Assembly: GCA_030412805.1 (NCBI GenBank)
Contig: JASJFJ010000001.1
Span: forward strand, 6,760,501 to 6,824,500
Reading direction: 5' to 3'
From: Westerdykella aurantiaca
Taxonomy: Eukaryota; Ascomycota; Dothideomycetes; Pleosporales; Sporormiaceae
Length of the DNA: 64,000 nt
A program made the translations under genes and the position numbers. Shown piece by piece: positions 44,901 through 56,538 of this stretch (positions are counted from its first letter, which is position 1; every line of letters starts with the position of its first letter). The notes under the pieces were generated by a model, which did no database searches, had not been told where the DNA came from, and was given only the letters and a program-made list of their open reading frames with translations.

Positions 44901-47900
44901 ACCCCTATCGAGAAGAAATGCTTCATTATTACGTTTCCTTCACATCACCCCCGGTCTATATATACTTTTCGGACTTTGTGCAAGTCATGTCAGGCTGCAG
45001 AGATCCCAGGATACCTGATCCACGTCTTTCCATGATGTACGCAGATCCAGTGTGGAAGCGTCTCATGCTTGGCTCAGTCAGTTCGAGCGACGATGGAAGG
45101 ATCAAGTTCGCCCTGGACCCACCGTCCACGGCCTACCGTACCTACACCCAAGCCTATATTGTGGTACATACAACCCTGGCTTATTTGAGGATACTACATA
45201 CTGCGAACCGCGGACTGCAGTCACTTAAATTCCTTCTACAACCAATCACAACCAGAGAAAATGAGACTGATGCATAACACAGAATCTTTTTTAGGCCTAT
45301 CACGTATCGCCATATAGTCACCCCTGGTGGTAATTGCGCAGCCGAGCTTCAAGATTGTCATCAGAACGATATACCTTGTGACGGACCCGCAGTGCAACAA
45401 CTCCTGCCCGCCGTCACGGACTTCCGTTTCCGACCTCGAAAGGACTCGCTCGCGACCCTCAGTCCTGCCCGCATTTTAACCAGACAGCTCTTTCTGTTGG
45501 CGTCTCGACCCTGTCTCCTCCACTGTCAACCCCAACCTAGCCACACCTGTTAGGAAACTTGTCGCCAACACACACGAGCCACACGAGCCATCCGCCCCGG
45601 CGTTCCCAACAACGGGAATCCCTGTATACCACTGATACTCGTCACACGGTTCCATGCGATACAACTCTGACCGGCCGGAGGCCTGAGAACCTGTTCGGTC
45701 TCCATCCCTCCGACCATGTGCGCAGATGGTGACACGGACTTGGTGCACGGTCAAGCTTTCCCCTTGTGCCGTCCAACGTCACCATCTGCCAGCATGGCGA
45801 TCATCGCGCCAGCTTGTCCCATCAACCTTTCGTTGACTCAGCTCGCACGACGAGACAGGAGGTATGTTTTAGACTATCCACTCTACTAACAGATCTCGAC
45901 GAGAATGCACCTCTCACGAGCAGTTTCGATACGGTCGCTGCAAACCACTGCCCTCGAGGGAAAGGCGAGCTTTGACTGCTGGCCAACATCACACGCCCTA
46001 GTCTGGGAATATCACGCTTCGAAGTACCATCAGTACCAGGCGGTTACAAGGGCAGAGATAATCATGTCCACGTGTCTACAGTGTCCAGGCGTGGAGTTCT
46101 CTCTTGCATCGCCAATCCGGCTCAAATCCCCCTCGGCACCGCTGCGAGGGAACTATATTGCCACCCATTATAGGCTCAATGTACGGAGTAAAAGTCCGTG
46201 GACACCTGCAAACGAATTTGGCATTCTGACCGGCTGCAGCACTTCAGAAGTTGTTTGACAGGCATGGTCCATATATGACATGCCAGCTCATTCTCACTAA
46301 GCCTGCTACCGGTACTTCTGCATGCTTCTGCATACTCTATCTGCCCTAGCCCTGGGCTGGGCTCACGGGAACCCGTTGCTGAAGAGTTTTCCCTTCACGA
46401 CGCGCCATCCTCCTCCCTCCGGTTTCTTCCTCTCCTACGCTAGGAGCCTTTGGTTATCCCGCCCCACATTGCCAGAAAAATCACCGCCCTCCAATTCTTG
46501 GCCCAGGATATCTACTGCAACGCGCGCCTGTGGTCGAGATCTCCCTCACGCTTACCGCCTCAACGGCTGCACGCAATACCGATGACGGACATGCAAATAA
46601 TGAGAATCAAGCGAGTCATATCAGGAATTACCCGGCTCCAGCTTGTGCCACCGACAGGGGTGGCAGTGTGGTTGCTCTAATCCTGGTTTCCAGCGGGCCA
46701 CCTTCTGCGTCTCTCAATAATAACGGAGAGGCTTATAGTGATGGAGTTTTATGATGTCGGTTGCAACCTGGGCACTTTAGAGGGAGCGTATCCTCATGCT
46801 GAGATCTTGCGCATATTCCGTATCCAGCGGTTAGCGGTAAAACCTATTCCGCGTATGAGGTCCCAAGATTACTATGTACGGCTTCCAGCCCGTGAGCGGG
46901 GTGAGCCAGTATGAGTACACGGCTTGAGGGTGCTTGGGCCCAACTGCTTCAGGATGCGTCCTACTGGGCAACATCTCGTAAGCTGCGACCTGAGTTCTGC
47001 GGGTTATCTGGTCTCCGTGACCCTCATGAAGGAATGTCTCCGATCGGGAACCGTGGTATCGTGAAACAAAGCGCCGGCTCCCCGCAGGGCAATCTAATTT
47101 TCCCACTTTGCTCAATGTCGACATGATGAGCTGTGTTGCTGTCTCAACCGGCGGTATTGGTCATCGATTCTCTGATCTCGAATGAAACTGCGCAGAGCGA
47201 CACTCATAACAGACGTTCAAGTTTTATGCATATACTCATTCTAGCGACGGGAGCTTGGAAACAGACTGCTTTTCCACCTATCTTCATCCCGAAGGCGGTC
47301 TGCTTTTGACGAGCTTTATAGATGTCGACCGACGAGACGCAAGCAGGAAATACTTAGTTTCCATTGAATACTTACAATTTCCCAACCGTACGGCACTGAG
47401 TCTTCAGCCTCAAAGACTTTTCCGCTGCCTAAGAGTGCCCCGATGAGGCGCCCTCTCGAGGCGCCCTCTCATGGATCTGGGAGCAATACACGTTTTTCAC
47501 TGACCGCCTACGCCTACATGGGCGTCGTTTCTCTACCCCGTACACCACTGTATGGTCTCTATACACGTCACTGCCAATGGCGAGTCTCCGAGGGCTATAC
47601 CTTTCCGGTCCGTTCCGTCTTGGACGCAGTTTCTGCGCTTCAACTACCATCAGTTGCGGAATTTTCGGCATGAATATTTCGATGATGTCCACAGAATCGT
47701 TGGTATGTCGTCCTCGAAGTTTCAATCTAAAGTGGCTATAGCTGGAAAAGGTGTACGCACATTTTCAAGAGGGCTTTCACATCCCATTTTTCAGACTACC
47801 TTCGCATATCTACAATTCCCGGTCCAGAACGTTTCAATATACCACAAATCACGGTTCACCGAACTGTTAATCGGACTGTTACGCAATGAAGCAACTCAAA

Positions 47901-48539
47901 GAGGGGCCTCGACTGCATTGTGCATTGCAGCTTCAAAAGTGGTCTTTATCTCTGAGGGTATTACACGACTCAGCTTCGGGCATGTTCCCTTTTACGACTC
48001 AAGGGATCAACTTTCAACACAAATGCTCCGTATCCATACACTCCTCTATGTTGGTGTCCGAGTACGTTCACCGTCTCTCGCGCTACGGACTGCATCAGTC
48101 CAAATGCAAAGCGTACGGACCAACCTGCATTGGTATCCTCCAAAGCCATCAACAGTGCAAGTCAGCCGACGTTCACACCATTGGAGTTGTGATTTGAATA
48201 TCAACGGCTACCCTCAGTCTTCAAAAACCCGGCTACCGATATATGAGGTTAGGGGGATTTACTCGATAGCAATATCACCTAAGGTAGAAGTTACCACACG
48301 CCGTCCAGAGTAAAGGATTCCATCACTCCGCATACAAAGTCGAACTGCCATAGACGGCCAGACTAGAACTGCACGCAACAATGATGAAAAAGCAGTTATG
48401 CAAGCACTAGGTTCTAAAGCACAGGTGGTATCCTCCGAATGAGCACAGGTCAAACACCAGACAACCATTACGTCCAGCCCTGCAGCTGACTTTCGCCGTC
48501 CATGCATGCATTCTAAAACCAGAACATCGAGCACCTCGG
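41939..48539. other. Gene-free stretch of about 6.6 kb
   Basis: No gene is supported. Open frames such as 47,552-48,313 (+) lack recognisable motifs and begin at non-ATG codons or without context. Features seen: a T-rich polypyrimidine tract (listed separately), an inverted pair tactgtgt/acacagta near 43,707-43,762, and a direct repeat of gaggcgccctctc at about 47,445-47,471. The right-hand boundary is the 3' end of the SMP-30-like gene. Part of it may be regulatory DNA or non-coding transcripts of the bZIP gene. Confidence 0.4.
42918..42972 (+). repeat. T-rich polypyrimidine tract
   Basis: An almost pure pyrimidine run of about 55 bases built from ttttc/tttct units, on the plus strand. Purine-strand equivalents lie on the strand used by the bZIP gene, about 1.4 kb upstream of its start. 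Such tracts are common in fungal promoters and can exclude nucleosomes. Confidence 0.6.
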
Positions 48540-49834
48540 CTACTCTCCCACAACCTCGCCATTGACCTTTCCTCCCTCAATGGCCTCGCCACCCCTGAAC
48601 CGGAACCTCTTCAAGCCTCTCACACCGACATTGATCCTAAACACGCTGCCTGCAAACTCATCCGCGCCCTTTCCGTCCGGACCGCTGGTGCCTCCCGCGC
48701 TGGTGATGATAAGATCCTCTCCGACGAAGCACGGGCAGGTGGGCTGCTGGGTCGGGACCTTGACCTCCGCTACAATCTCGCCTTGCGGAGAGATCCGGAG
48801 GACGACGCCTCCGCCGTGCACAGCCGTCCACATGTAACCCTCTTCGTCGACGCAGTGCCCGTCTGGCACAGCGCCTTCCCCGTACGTCTTCTCGGGCATG
48901 GTAAAGAAGGTGCGGCGATTGCTGAGGGTGCCGGTGGCGGGGTCGAAGTCGAATTGCGAGATGGTGCGGGAGGGGCTGTCGGCGAAGTACATGGTGTTGT
49001 CTTGCTTGTTCCAGGTGGTGCCATTTGGGATGATGATATTGGATAGGGGGCGGTGGAGGGAGAGGTCGGGATCGAGGCGGAAAACGGCGCCTGTTCATGT
49101 TGTCAGCGACGGGAATGTTCTTCGCAGCGTCTGCAATACGGGTTTCGGCAACATACCCTCGTCGATCACTTCTGCAACCAGTGGGTCATTCATGAATCCG
49201 ACCCAGAATCGGCCCTGCGAATCGACGGCTCCATCGTTCGCCCGCATGCGCTCCAGCTTGCCGTCCTTGACTTCTTCCTCGCTCCATACCTTCTTGATCC
49301 ACCGGTACTCTCCCGTCTCCCGGTTGCAGATACCGTAGCCGTACTTGCCGCCGAAGATGAACTCCTTCTCGTTGCCCTCAATGTCGGCGGTGCAGCCCAT
49401 GGAAATGTCCATCTTCTTCACGACCTTGTGGCTGGAAGGGCCTACGGCGAGATCGACCGAATGCAATTCCTGGCGCTCAATGTCGATGAAGCGGAGTGTG
49501 TTTGTGCGATCCTCCCAGAAGGGACCCTCGCCGAGGGAACAGTTGTAGCGGATCCATGGCTTTGGGGGATTTGGTCAGTATCGGTTTGCGGTTGTTGTGG
49601 ATGGAGGGGTGCGATCGACAACCCTCCGCCAAGATGACGTACCTCCGTGATTTCGTACTTTTTGATGGCGCCCATTTCCGACCGAGGAATCGACGTCTTC
49701 TGGGAATTGGCGGCTCCGTTGACGGGCTTCTTCTTCTCGTTATCGTGGGAGGCGTTCTCGCGCAGCTTGCCTGGGCTGCCACCGCCTGTCCAGGCAGTGC
49801 GGAAGGAGACCCACAGCTTCGATAGCCCGCCCAT
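48540..49834 (-). CDS. SMP-30/gluconolactonase/LRE-like (regucalcin family) protein
   Basis: Exons 49,834-49,643, 49,559-49,157 and 49,090-48,540 on the minus strand; 381 aa. The splices join YEITE to PWIRYNCSLGEGPFWE, and VIDEG to AVFRLDPDL, both in phase. Metal/catalytic positions of the six-bladed propeller family appear present: Glu in LGEGPFW, Asn in MRANDGAVD and IIIPNGTTWN, and Asp in VPDGHCVDEEG. These proteins hydrolyse sugar lactones with a divalent metal. The first 53 residues (polar, Lys/Ser-rich) precede the usual start; an alternative ATG at 49,675 (MGAIKKYEITE) gives the normal N-terminus, so the extension may not be translated. Confidence 0.9.
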
Positions 49835-50820
49835 CTCGGTATGACGTGTGCGTGAAACAGCGGTTGGTATTACGGTGCGACGACGAGGTGACGTGCCGCA
49901 AGGTGGAGAGAATTGTACGACACCCAATTATCCTGCGGTAGCCTCAGGGAAGCGCAAGAGAGACGAGAATAACGAGGAGACGGTCAATGGGCGCAAAGAC
50001 GACCGCAGAGGGCGGCCAGGTAGATATTTGGGCCATGGTGCTCTCTTGACGGTCGTGCGGTCGGTCGCTCGGGCAGTAGGCGAGCGGATCCGGAACGAAA
50101 AGGACGCGCGCTGCCCAGGGAAGCAGAGGTAGTATAGATGTAGTATAGTGGTGTATAGTGCTGTTGGGAGGGAGCGGTGCTGATGGGTGCTGGTGCGGCG
50201 CAATCGCTGCTGCGTTTCGGCTGCGCGGTCCGACGACGCCCAGGGACTCCCCCAAAGCAGTCAAAGCAGGACCCATCACCAACAATCAACGCGTCTCGCC
50301 TGGCCACAGATATGCCCCATTCTCCCGATCATGAGAGGAAAGCACGTTGCACATATTCTGGCTTCAAGACCTTATTGGCCGTCGAAACAAGCTTTTGGTC
50401 CAACGGTCGATGCCGCGGGCGTCCACGCTGCAGAGCCGCACCATGAAGAGCGGTCACCCGAAATTGCCCTTTCATCTACTCGTGGGTGGCTATCGTCTGA
50501 TATATGGCTATGTATGATTGATCATGTCCGCAGATAACGAAGGACTTCAATGTCGAACCATGGCCAGCTTCCTATTGCCTGGAGATACGAGCAACCCCTC
50601 AGGCACTGTGAACATGAAAGGCGTTCCGACCGTCGAGATTGATTTTGCACATTCAGGCAGGTTGCTGGGTACATCCAAGGCGTCTCTCCGAATCTCTAGC
50701 CATTAGCATATCCGACAGAATTGTACCGCAGAAGCGTACGACGTCAAGCTCAACAAACCCAAACGTTCACACTGAATACGACCCGCTTACATAAGCAGCT
50801 TGTCATTCTCGAGCACGCGA
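49835..50820. other. Intergenic region
   Basis: Promoter region of the SMP-30-like gene and spacer up to the vWA-type remnant. No gene supported. Confidence 0.35.
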
Positions 50821-50997
50821 ATTGACTACTTCCATCCAGCTCGAGGGCGGTCTTCTCTATTGCACTGTTTTCGCAGGTCGTCCACCTATTGCACACAATG
50901 TCGAAAATTCCATGGTGCACCAAACTCCTCGCGAATGTGCTGATACATCGTTCCCACCACCTCCCATGCTCGTATACCAACTTGACATCCTTCAGCT

Positions 50998-52453
50998 TTG
51001 GCTGAAAATAGACCTAACCCGGAGCTCCTGTGCTGTGAAGTCGTTTATCAAGCTGGCTCTGCAGTCTCTCGGCATCTCGCTCGACGCAATGGCATGCTGC
51101 AGACCTCGTTTCAGTCACTGGCTTCGATAATGAGCCACGAACAGTCCACCCACTCGGCGATCCAAGCGACGGTGCGGGTAGGGTTTTTTCAATATCTCCA
51201 TTCTCGGAGGCACGTACATTGCCGGTGGAGTGGATGCCGCCATCGCGGAACCTACCAAAGCTCCGGGACCGATTGCCAATCGGGCAGGCGTTGTTGTGTT
51301 GACGGATGTATCCGACTCCTTCGCTAATAAGCTCGTTAAGTCTATCGACAGTGCCGGCCAAGAGGGCATTTGGGTATCGTTCGGATTTCTTGACGATGGC
51401 CACGGCTACTCCTATGAAGTCCCAGGCATCCTTAATGCCATCCTCGTAGCTGCCGGGATGTACTCTACGATCAACCAAGATATGGCGCAGAACGCCTTTG
51501 TGAACGTGATCATTATGCATGGCTTGACAGACAACGACGACCCGTCATCCAAGAAGTCTTTCGCCGTCTATAACTGTTTTTCGGCTGTATTCGTCCCTGG
51601 GAGATGCGGGATAAGTACTTTGACTTAGGCCGCCGAGCCTGGGGAGAGCCTCACGTTCGCTATATCGAGTATCTCAGCCGGTGACATCAAGGTAGCGGCG
51701 ACGGATGCTGGAGGCAAGGAGCTGGAGAATACTTCTGTGGATTCCTCCTCACGTTCACCTGAAGAGCTCCGCGTTACGACATCTTCCGGCGGAAGCTTAC
51801 TACTCAAAGTCGAAGGAAAGCCCAATCTGGCCGATGCGATGTTCATTGTGGGAGTAAACTCTTCCACCGCACTCACCAATTGCACTCTGGCCGAAAGCAA
51901 GAAAGGCGGTCACTCTAAACTTGAAAAGATCGCATCCTACCCAGGCAGACCCGCATCCTGATTCTGATCCCGATAAATCGAACTTCAACCCTGGAGAGCA
52001 TTCGCAGGAAAAAGCAGGACCACCTCACGACCCACAAGATACTCATCCCAAGCGACTTCCTACTCCTCGGCTTCCGCCTACAGTCCCGGGACGGGGCCGC
52101 AAGCATGATAAAGAGAACAACCAAAACCAGCTGGAGTCGGGAATCAGTGTGAGCAGCAGCGGCCGCAGCAATATGATTATAATCCGCATGCGGGTATCTC
52201 TGGCTCATATACTAAGCAGACTACGCATCCTGCGGAGATGGCTGCTTCTTCGTCTTATCCTTCCCACTCCACCGAACATGCCCATCATGGCTACAGGATC
52301 CGGACTGACATGGACACAAATCGTAGCCCCATCGAGCATCCTCCAACCTCCACACTTGCCCACCGTGTGCCGGATTACTTCCCCGGGTGCATGAATTTGG
52401 TTCCCAAGGTGCTCGTTCGAGATCCGTCTAGTAACCCTCTCCGTGGACTATAA
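50998..52453 (+). pseudogene. Remnant of a secreted vWA-type protein gene
   Basis: Coding-like fragments lie in different frames. One frame gives TSFQSLASIMSHEQST up to about 51,184. After a T6 run (51,185-51,190) the frame shifts and continues with ILGGTYIAGGVDAAIAEP, RAGVVVLTDVSDSFA, GIWVSFGFLDD and AQNAFVNVIIMHGLTDNDDP. This pattern (VVLTD then VSFGFL...FVN) is the second half of a fungal vWA-like domain. An in-frame TAG at 51,626-51,628 interrupts the link to AAEPGESLTFAISSISAGD, a beta-type domain ending NCTLAESKK. A His/Ser/Pro-rich tail follows in other frames. No signal peptide or MIDAS-bearing N-terminus is found upstream. The breaks argue for decay, but misassigned introns or sequence errors are possible. 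Confidence 0.5.
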
Positions 52454-53717
52454 TATTATGACTGTACTTTGTCGTGCTTTGGCCAGGGCGAGGCCCTGCT
52501 ATTCAATGACTCCAGATACTGTTGATTCAGTTTTGGTCATGTCAAAGTAAGTATCGACCGCCCACGTTGTCAAGGTGAACGAGCCTGTGTCTCACTCTCA
52601 ATTTCATCTCTACTGTACGATTTGCTATATATTGCAATGGTATAGAATACCGTGACAGTGCTGATTATCCTAAACTGCTCCTCTTGTGTGTCTGTAGGTA
52701 CCGGATCCCCTAGTCCTGTAAACGCGACGCGGCTAATGAACCATTCGCGATTTACACGGCGATTATTGATTTGATAGGTCAGGAATTAGGACTACCCCGC
52801 CGAACATGAAACAAGTTGAAGATGATGAAAACTGGGCATATTTCGCGGCAATCATCGACCATCGGGCTTGGTAGTCGATTAGATCGATCCGGCTATGAAT
52901 GTCGGGAACCCTAGCAAGCGGAGATTCAGTGCAGGTCCTTCCCATGTATCCACAAGAACAAGTAAGCGCTGAGTTAGTAGATGGGGTCGTACCTCCGAAA
53001 GAACGAAAATGGTCAGCATATCGTCCCATGATGTAGAACAACGTTAACCCGGTATAACACAGAGTGGTACCGTCTTTATGTTTTGAGACTGTCCGAGGAT
53101 CCCAATGGGGTACACGTTCTTCTGCCAATAACGCTCAGGGATCGACTACTGAATAACCTAGTCTCGCTTGGGGGACTGCGGGGAACGGGGAAATTTACTT
53201 GTGTAAACCTGATCAATAGATTGAACGAAGAACTATATTTTCCGGACTACAACCTTGTCTGAAGCAGCCTGTAGAAGTGGGTTCATCGGCATATCCTTGA
53301 GGCCACTCCTGCCCGCCTCTATGGTTTTCAAAGATCATAGGTCATTACTTGTTCCCGTTTGATTCAGAAGGGCTAGCGATGCCATAAGTATGCACGTGTG
53401 CAGTAAGTCGTTCAACAGTATTGTCTGATGACTATCAAACTGGGCTCTATTCCTTGATCAACAGGCCTGAGTGGTGGAGAAGGGCAGCAGAAGCGCCGTC
53501 GATATTGGGGCAAGACTGAATTAATCGAATAGAGGTATGACGAAAGTGAAGACATTAATCTATCTCAGGAAGATCAGGGCACACTGACGGCTAAGTTCCT
53601 CGACCGCTTATAAAGATCACGGACGAGCAGTTGGTAAGAAGCCGAAGAGAATCCCTCGAAGGACCTAATCGCAACGAGCATCTGCACCGCACTCGTTTGC
53701 TTGGATTTCTAACCAAT
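52454..53717. other. Intergenic region
   Basis: No gene supported. A minus-strand frame at 52,763-53,128 has no motif. The right end is the promoter of the esterase gene. Confidence 0.35.
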
Positions 53718-54631
53718 ATGTTGGCTCGTCTTTTTTCTGCCGCAGCAGTCCTGCTCCTGCTTTCTCTAATCGACAATGTTGTGGCAAACTCTGCTGGTTG
53801 CGGGAAGACTCCCACCCTTACGAGCGGCACGAAGACCATGACCGTGGCCGGAAAGCAACGCCAATATATCCTCAGAATTCCGGACAATTATGACAAGTCC
53901 AAGCCATATCGGCTCGTCTTTGGCTTCCACTGGTACGGTGGAACGATGAACGACGTAGCTACAGGCCAGACAGTGCAACGCGGTGTGTGGGACTACTACG
54001 GCCTCCGCCGACTCGCAAACGAGTCCACTATATTTGTTTCGCCTCAGGGGTTGGACAACGGCTGGGGAAACACAAACGGGAATGATGTTACATTCGTCGA
54101 TCAGATGATCAAGACTATTGAGTCTGACCTCTGTGTAAATGAGAAGCTGCGTTTCGCCGCGGGGTTTAGCTACGGTATTATTTGCCCAACAAAGTCTGAT
54201 ACAATAGCATATATTGATTTTGAAAAGGTGGCTGGATGTCGCATCAGCTCGCATGCGTTCGCGCTTCGGTATTTCGAGCTGTTGCCATTTACTCTGGCGG
54301 CTCTCCATCCGGATTGAGTACAACCTGTAAGGATTCCATTGCCTATATGATGGTGTTTGGTGTCAGCGACCGGATTGAGGGTGGTCGTGCTGGAAGAGAC
54401 GTCTTCGTCAAAATCAATGGCTGCACCCCACAAAATGCGCCTGAACCGGCGAAAGGAAGTCTCACGCATATCAAGACTGAGTATAAAGGCTGCAAGCCCG
54501 GCTATCCAGTCACCTGGATTGCTTTCGATGGCGGGCATATTGCTGCACCTCAAGATGGCAGGTCTGGGGATAGCGGTACCAACTCCTTTAGCCCAGGAGA
54601 GACATGGAAATTCTTTACTCAATTCACTTAG
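53718..54631 (+). CDS. Secreted feruloyl esterase, CE1 type
   Basis: Exons 53,718-54,174 and 54,228-54,631 (intron gtatta...aaaag, 53 bp); 286 aa. Signal peptide about residues 1-23 (LARLFSAAAVLLLLSLIDNVVA). The alpha/beta hydrolase core shows YILRIPDNYDKSKPYRLVFGFHWYGG. The nucleophile motif GFSYGG, which carries the catalytic Ser, is split by the intron. A likely catalytic Asp is in FGVSDRI, and the His in AFDGGHIAAP. CTPQNAPEPAKGS and GCKPGYPVTWI are typical of the fungal feruloyl esterase B/C group. The enzyme releases ferulic acid from plant cell wall arabinoxylan. No carbohydrate-binding module is present. An ATG 29 codons upstream is in frame but would bury the signal peptide. Confidence 0.93.
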
Positions 54632-54799
54632 CGGGTCATATGTGGATGGCCTGTATAGAGGATAGCTATAATATTGTTGATGACACGCTTGGTCTTCGGT
54701 GCGGCAGCTTGGCATATTGAGAGAGTGGTTCTGTAGTTCTCCTCTTCCTCGTCTCCAACGTCAAACCTCCGAGTTTCCTCGTCGCAAGTCTATCGAGGT

Positions 54800-56288
54800 T
54801 CATGCTCTGGTCGTAGGAATGATGCCATTCGACGTCGCAATATCCGGATTTGGATAATACCAGGAAGCAACGGCAATGATAACATAAATGATCTACCTGG
54901 TGAGAAGACACATCGTAGCCAGGACTGAAAGTACTTACCACTAGGAGGGCTCCCTCCAAGTAGTTGGACTCCCCGTCTCGCAGGAAGTTGCCCACCACTA
55001 CAATCGACAAGACTAGGAGCACGATCATGAAGATCTCGAAATTCAAGTCCATGTCTTTGCCCATGCTCCAGCCAACGATGACAACGAGCGGAGCATTGAA
55101 GAGGGCAGTTTGGATGGATGGACCGATGCAATGGAACAAGGCAAAGTTCTTCAAGGTAATGAGCATTAAACAAGCTCACCCGAGTCACTAGGCACTTACT
55201 ATTTGTCCATCCCAAGCTTCATCAATTGCAGTCATATGTTCGGCCGCTTTTTCTACCAAGGGTAGAAGAATCAAGCCCAAGAATTGATCGGGCACGCCTT
55301 TCTCCACAACATCCTCAATCCGCTCGACCAGGAAGACGGCCAGCATCGTGACGAGGACAAGGGACAGTAAGAGTGCTAGGAGGCATTCGAGGAGGGTATA
55401 TTTTGGTTTGGCAAGGTCGGAAGCACGATCCAAGTCGTGATGCTCGTCGGCCTCCAGAACCTCGTCGAAGATTGAGTGTTGGCTACTCGCGTTGTAGAAA
55501 ATGAAGCTGGACGTGATTAGGGTGGCCCATGCAATGGGATGCTCAATGGGTACAACCTACATCACGAATGCGATAATCAAAAGAATGGACGTAACCTGGC
55601 TGATTCTGAGTGTGTTGTGCTCCAGAAGCTCGCGAGTGATGCCATTATGGCCGGATTTGACTGGCACGACGGTGCCTTTGAGGGCCGAAAAATATGCGCT
55701 AGGGATCAGCAACCCAAAGCCTGCGACACACAACAAACCGGTGCCCACTTCGCTGATGCTTGCATGGAAACGTTGTGCTTGCTGCCTGAGTCCGCCCACG
55801 AAGAAACAGGCGCCGAGACATAGGAGGAGGTTGGTAATGATGGAACCCAGAATTGCAGCCTGAATGACAGGGATCAAGTTACCGTGTTCGGAGCTCCCAT
55901 GGCCCGATTTGTGTTTGGCAATCAAGATGATGAAGAGTATGATCTCGACAATGGATCCAAAAGCAGTTTCAATCAGGATGCCGGAGACCTTGGGCATTTT
56001 CCTGGCGTACTCCTGCCCTGCAAAACCGAGCAGATTGGCCACGGGGATCATTGCAGCGTATGAGAAACCAAACACGAGGAGCGGGTGCTGCGGAGCAGCA
56101 TAACGTAAGGCGAGAGCTACGGGGACGAGAGGAAACAGCAAATTGACGTATTTCGCTGCATTGCTTCCAGAACGCCAGGAGACGTTCAGGAAGTGGCCAA
56201 GGTGGAATCCACTGCGGCCGGATTCGCCATCAGGATGCACGTGTGCAGGGACAATACGTCGAAGTAGAGGAGTGAACTCAACAGACAT
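54800..56288 (-). CDS. CaCA-family cation/proton antiporter (Vcx1/CAX-like), altered motifs
   Basis: Four exons on the minus strand: 56,288-55,561, 55,506-55,200, 55,148-54,939 and 54,892-54,800; 445 aa, all phases consistent. About ten to eleven hydrophobic helices. The first alpha-repeat reads LIETAFGSIVEIILFI where CAX proteins have FGNAVELI. The second reads LVEKAAEHMTAID where they have GNAAEHVTA, followed by the conserved ALFHCIGPSIQTALFNAPL. Both Glu residues are kept but the Asn of each motif is replaced. CAX/Vcx1 proteins exchange Ca2+ or Mn2+ for protons at the vacuole. The replacements suggest changed ion selectivity, so transport of Ca2+ is not certain. It converges on the esterase gene. 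Confidence 0.88.
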
Positions 56289-56538
56289 GTTGATATGTTG
56301 GAGAGGTCACGAATTGGAGTCTATTTGGGAGGTTGGAGGTTTGAAGTTAGACGTTGTGTTGGAAGCTTGGAAGCTTGGAAGGTCCACGAGTAAAGGACAA
56401 AGCCTGCGAAGCGAGCACCTGACTCGAGCCCCTTCTGCCCCTCCCTATGTAAGCCACGCCCCTCTCTACAACGTCACTTATTCTGATCAATTCATCATCC
56501 CCTTCCTCGGTACAGGTGGTGGTTAACATACTCACGCA

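Noticed and set aside
47552..48313. 253-codon open frame on the plus strand
   Set aside because: Long for chance, but no domain, no signal peptide, no plausible upstream exon and unremarkable composition. Kept as non-coding.
52763..53128. 121-codon minus-strand frame
   Set aside because: No recognisable domain and no intron or promoter support.
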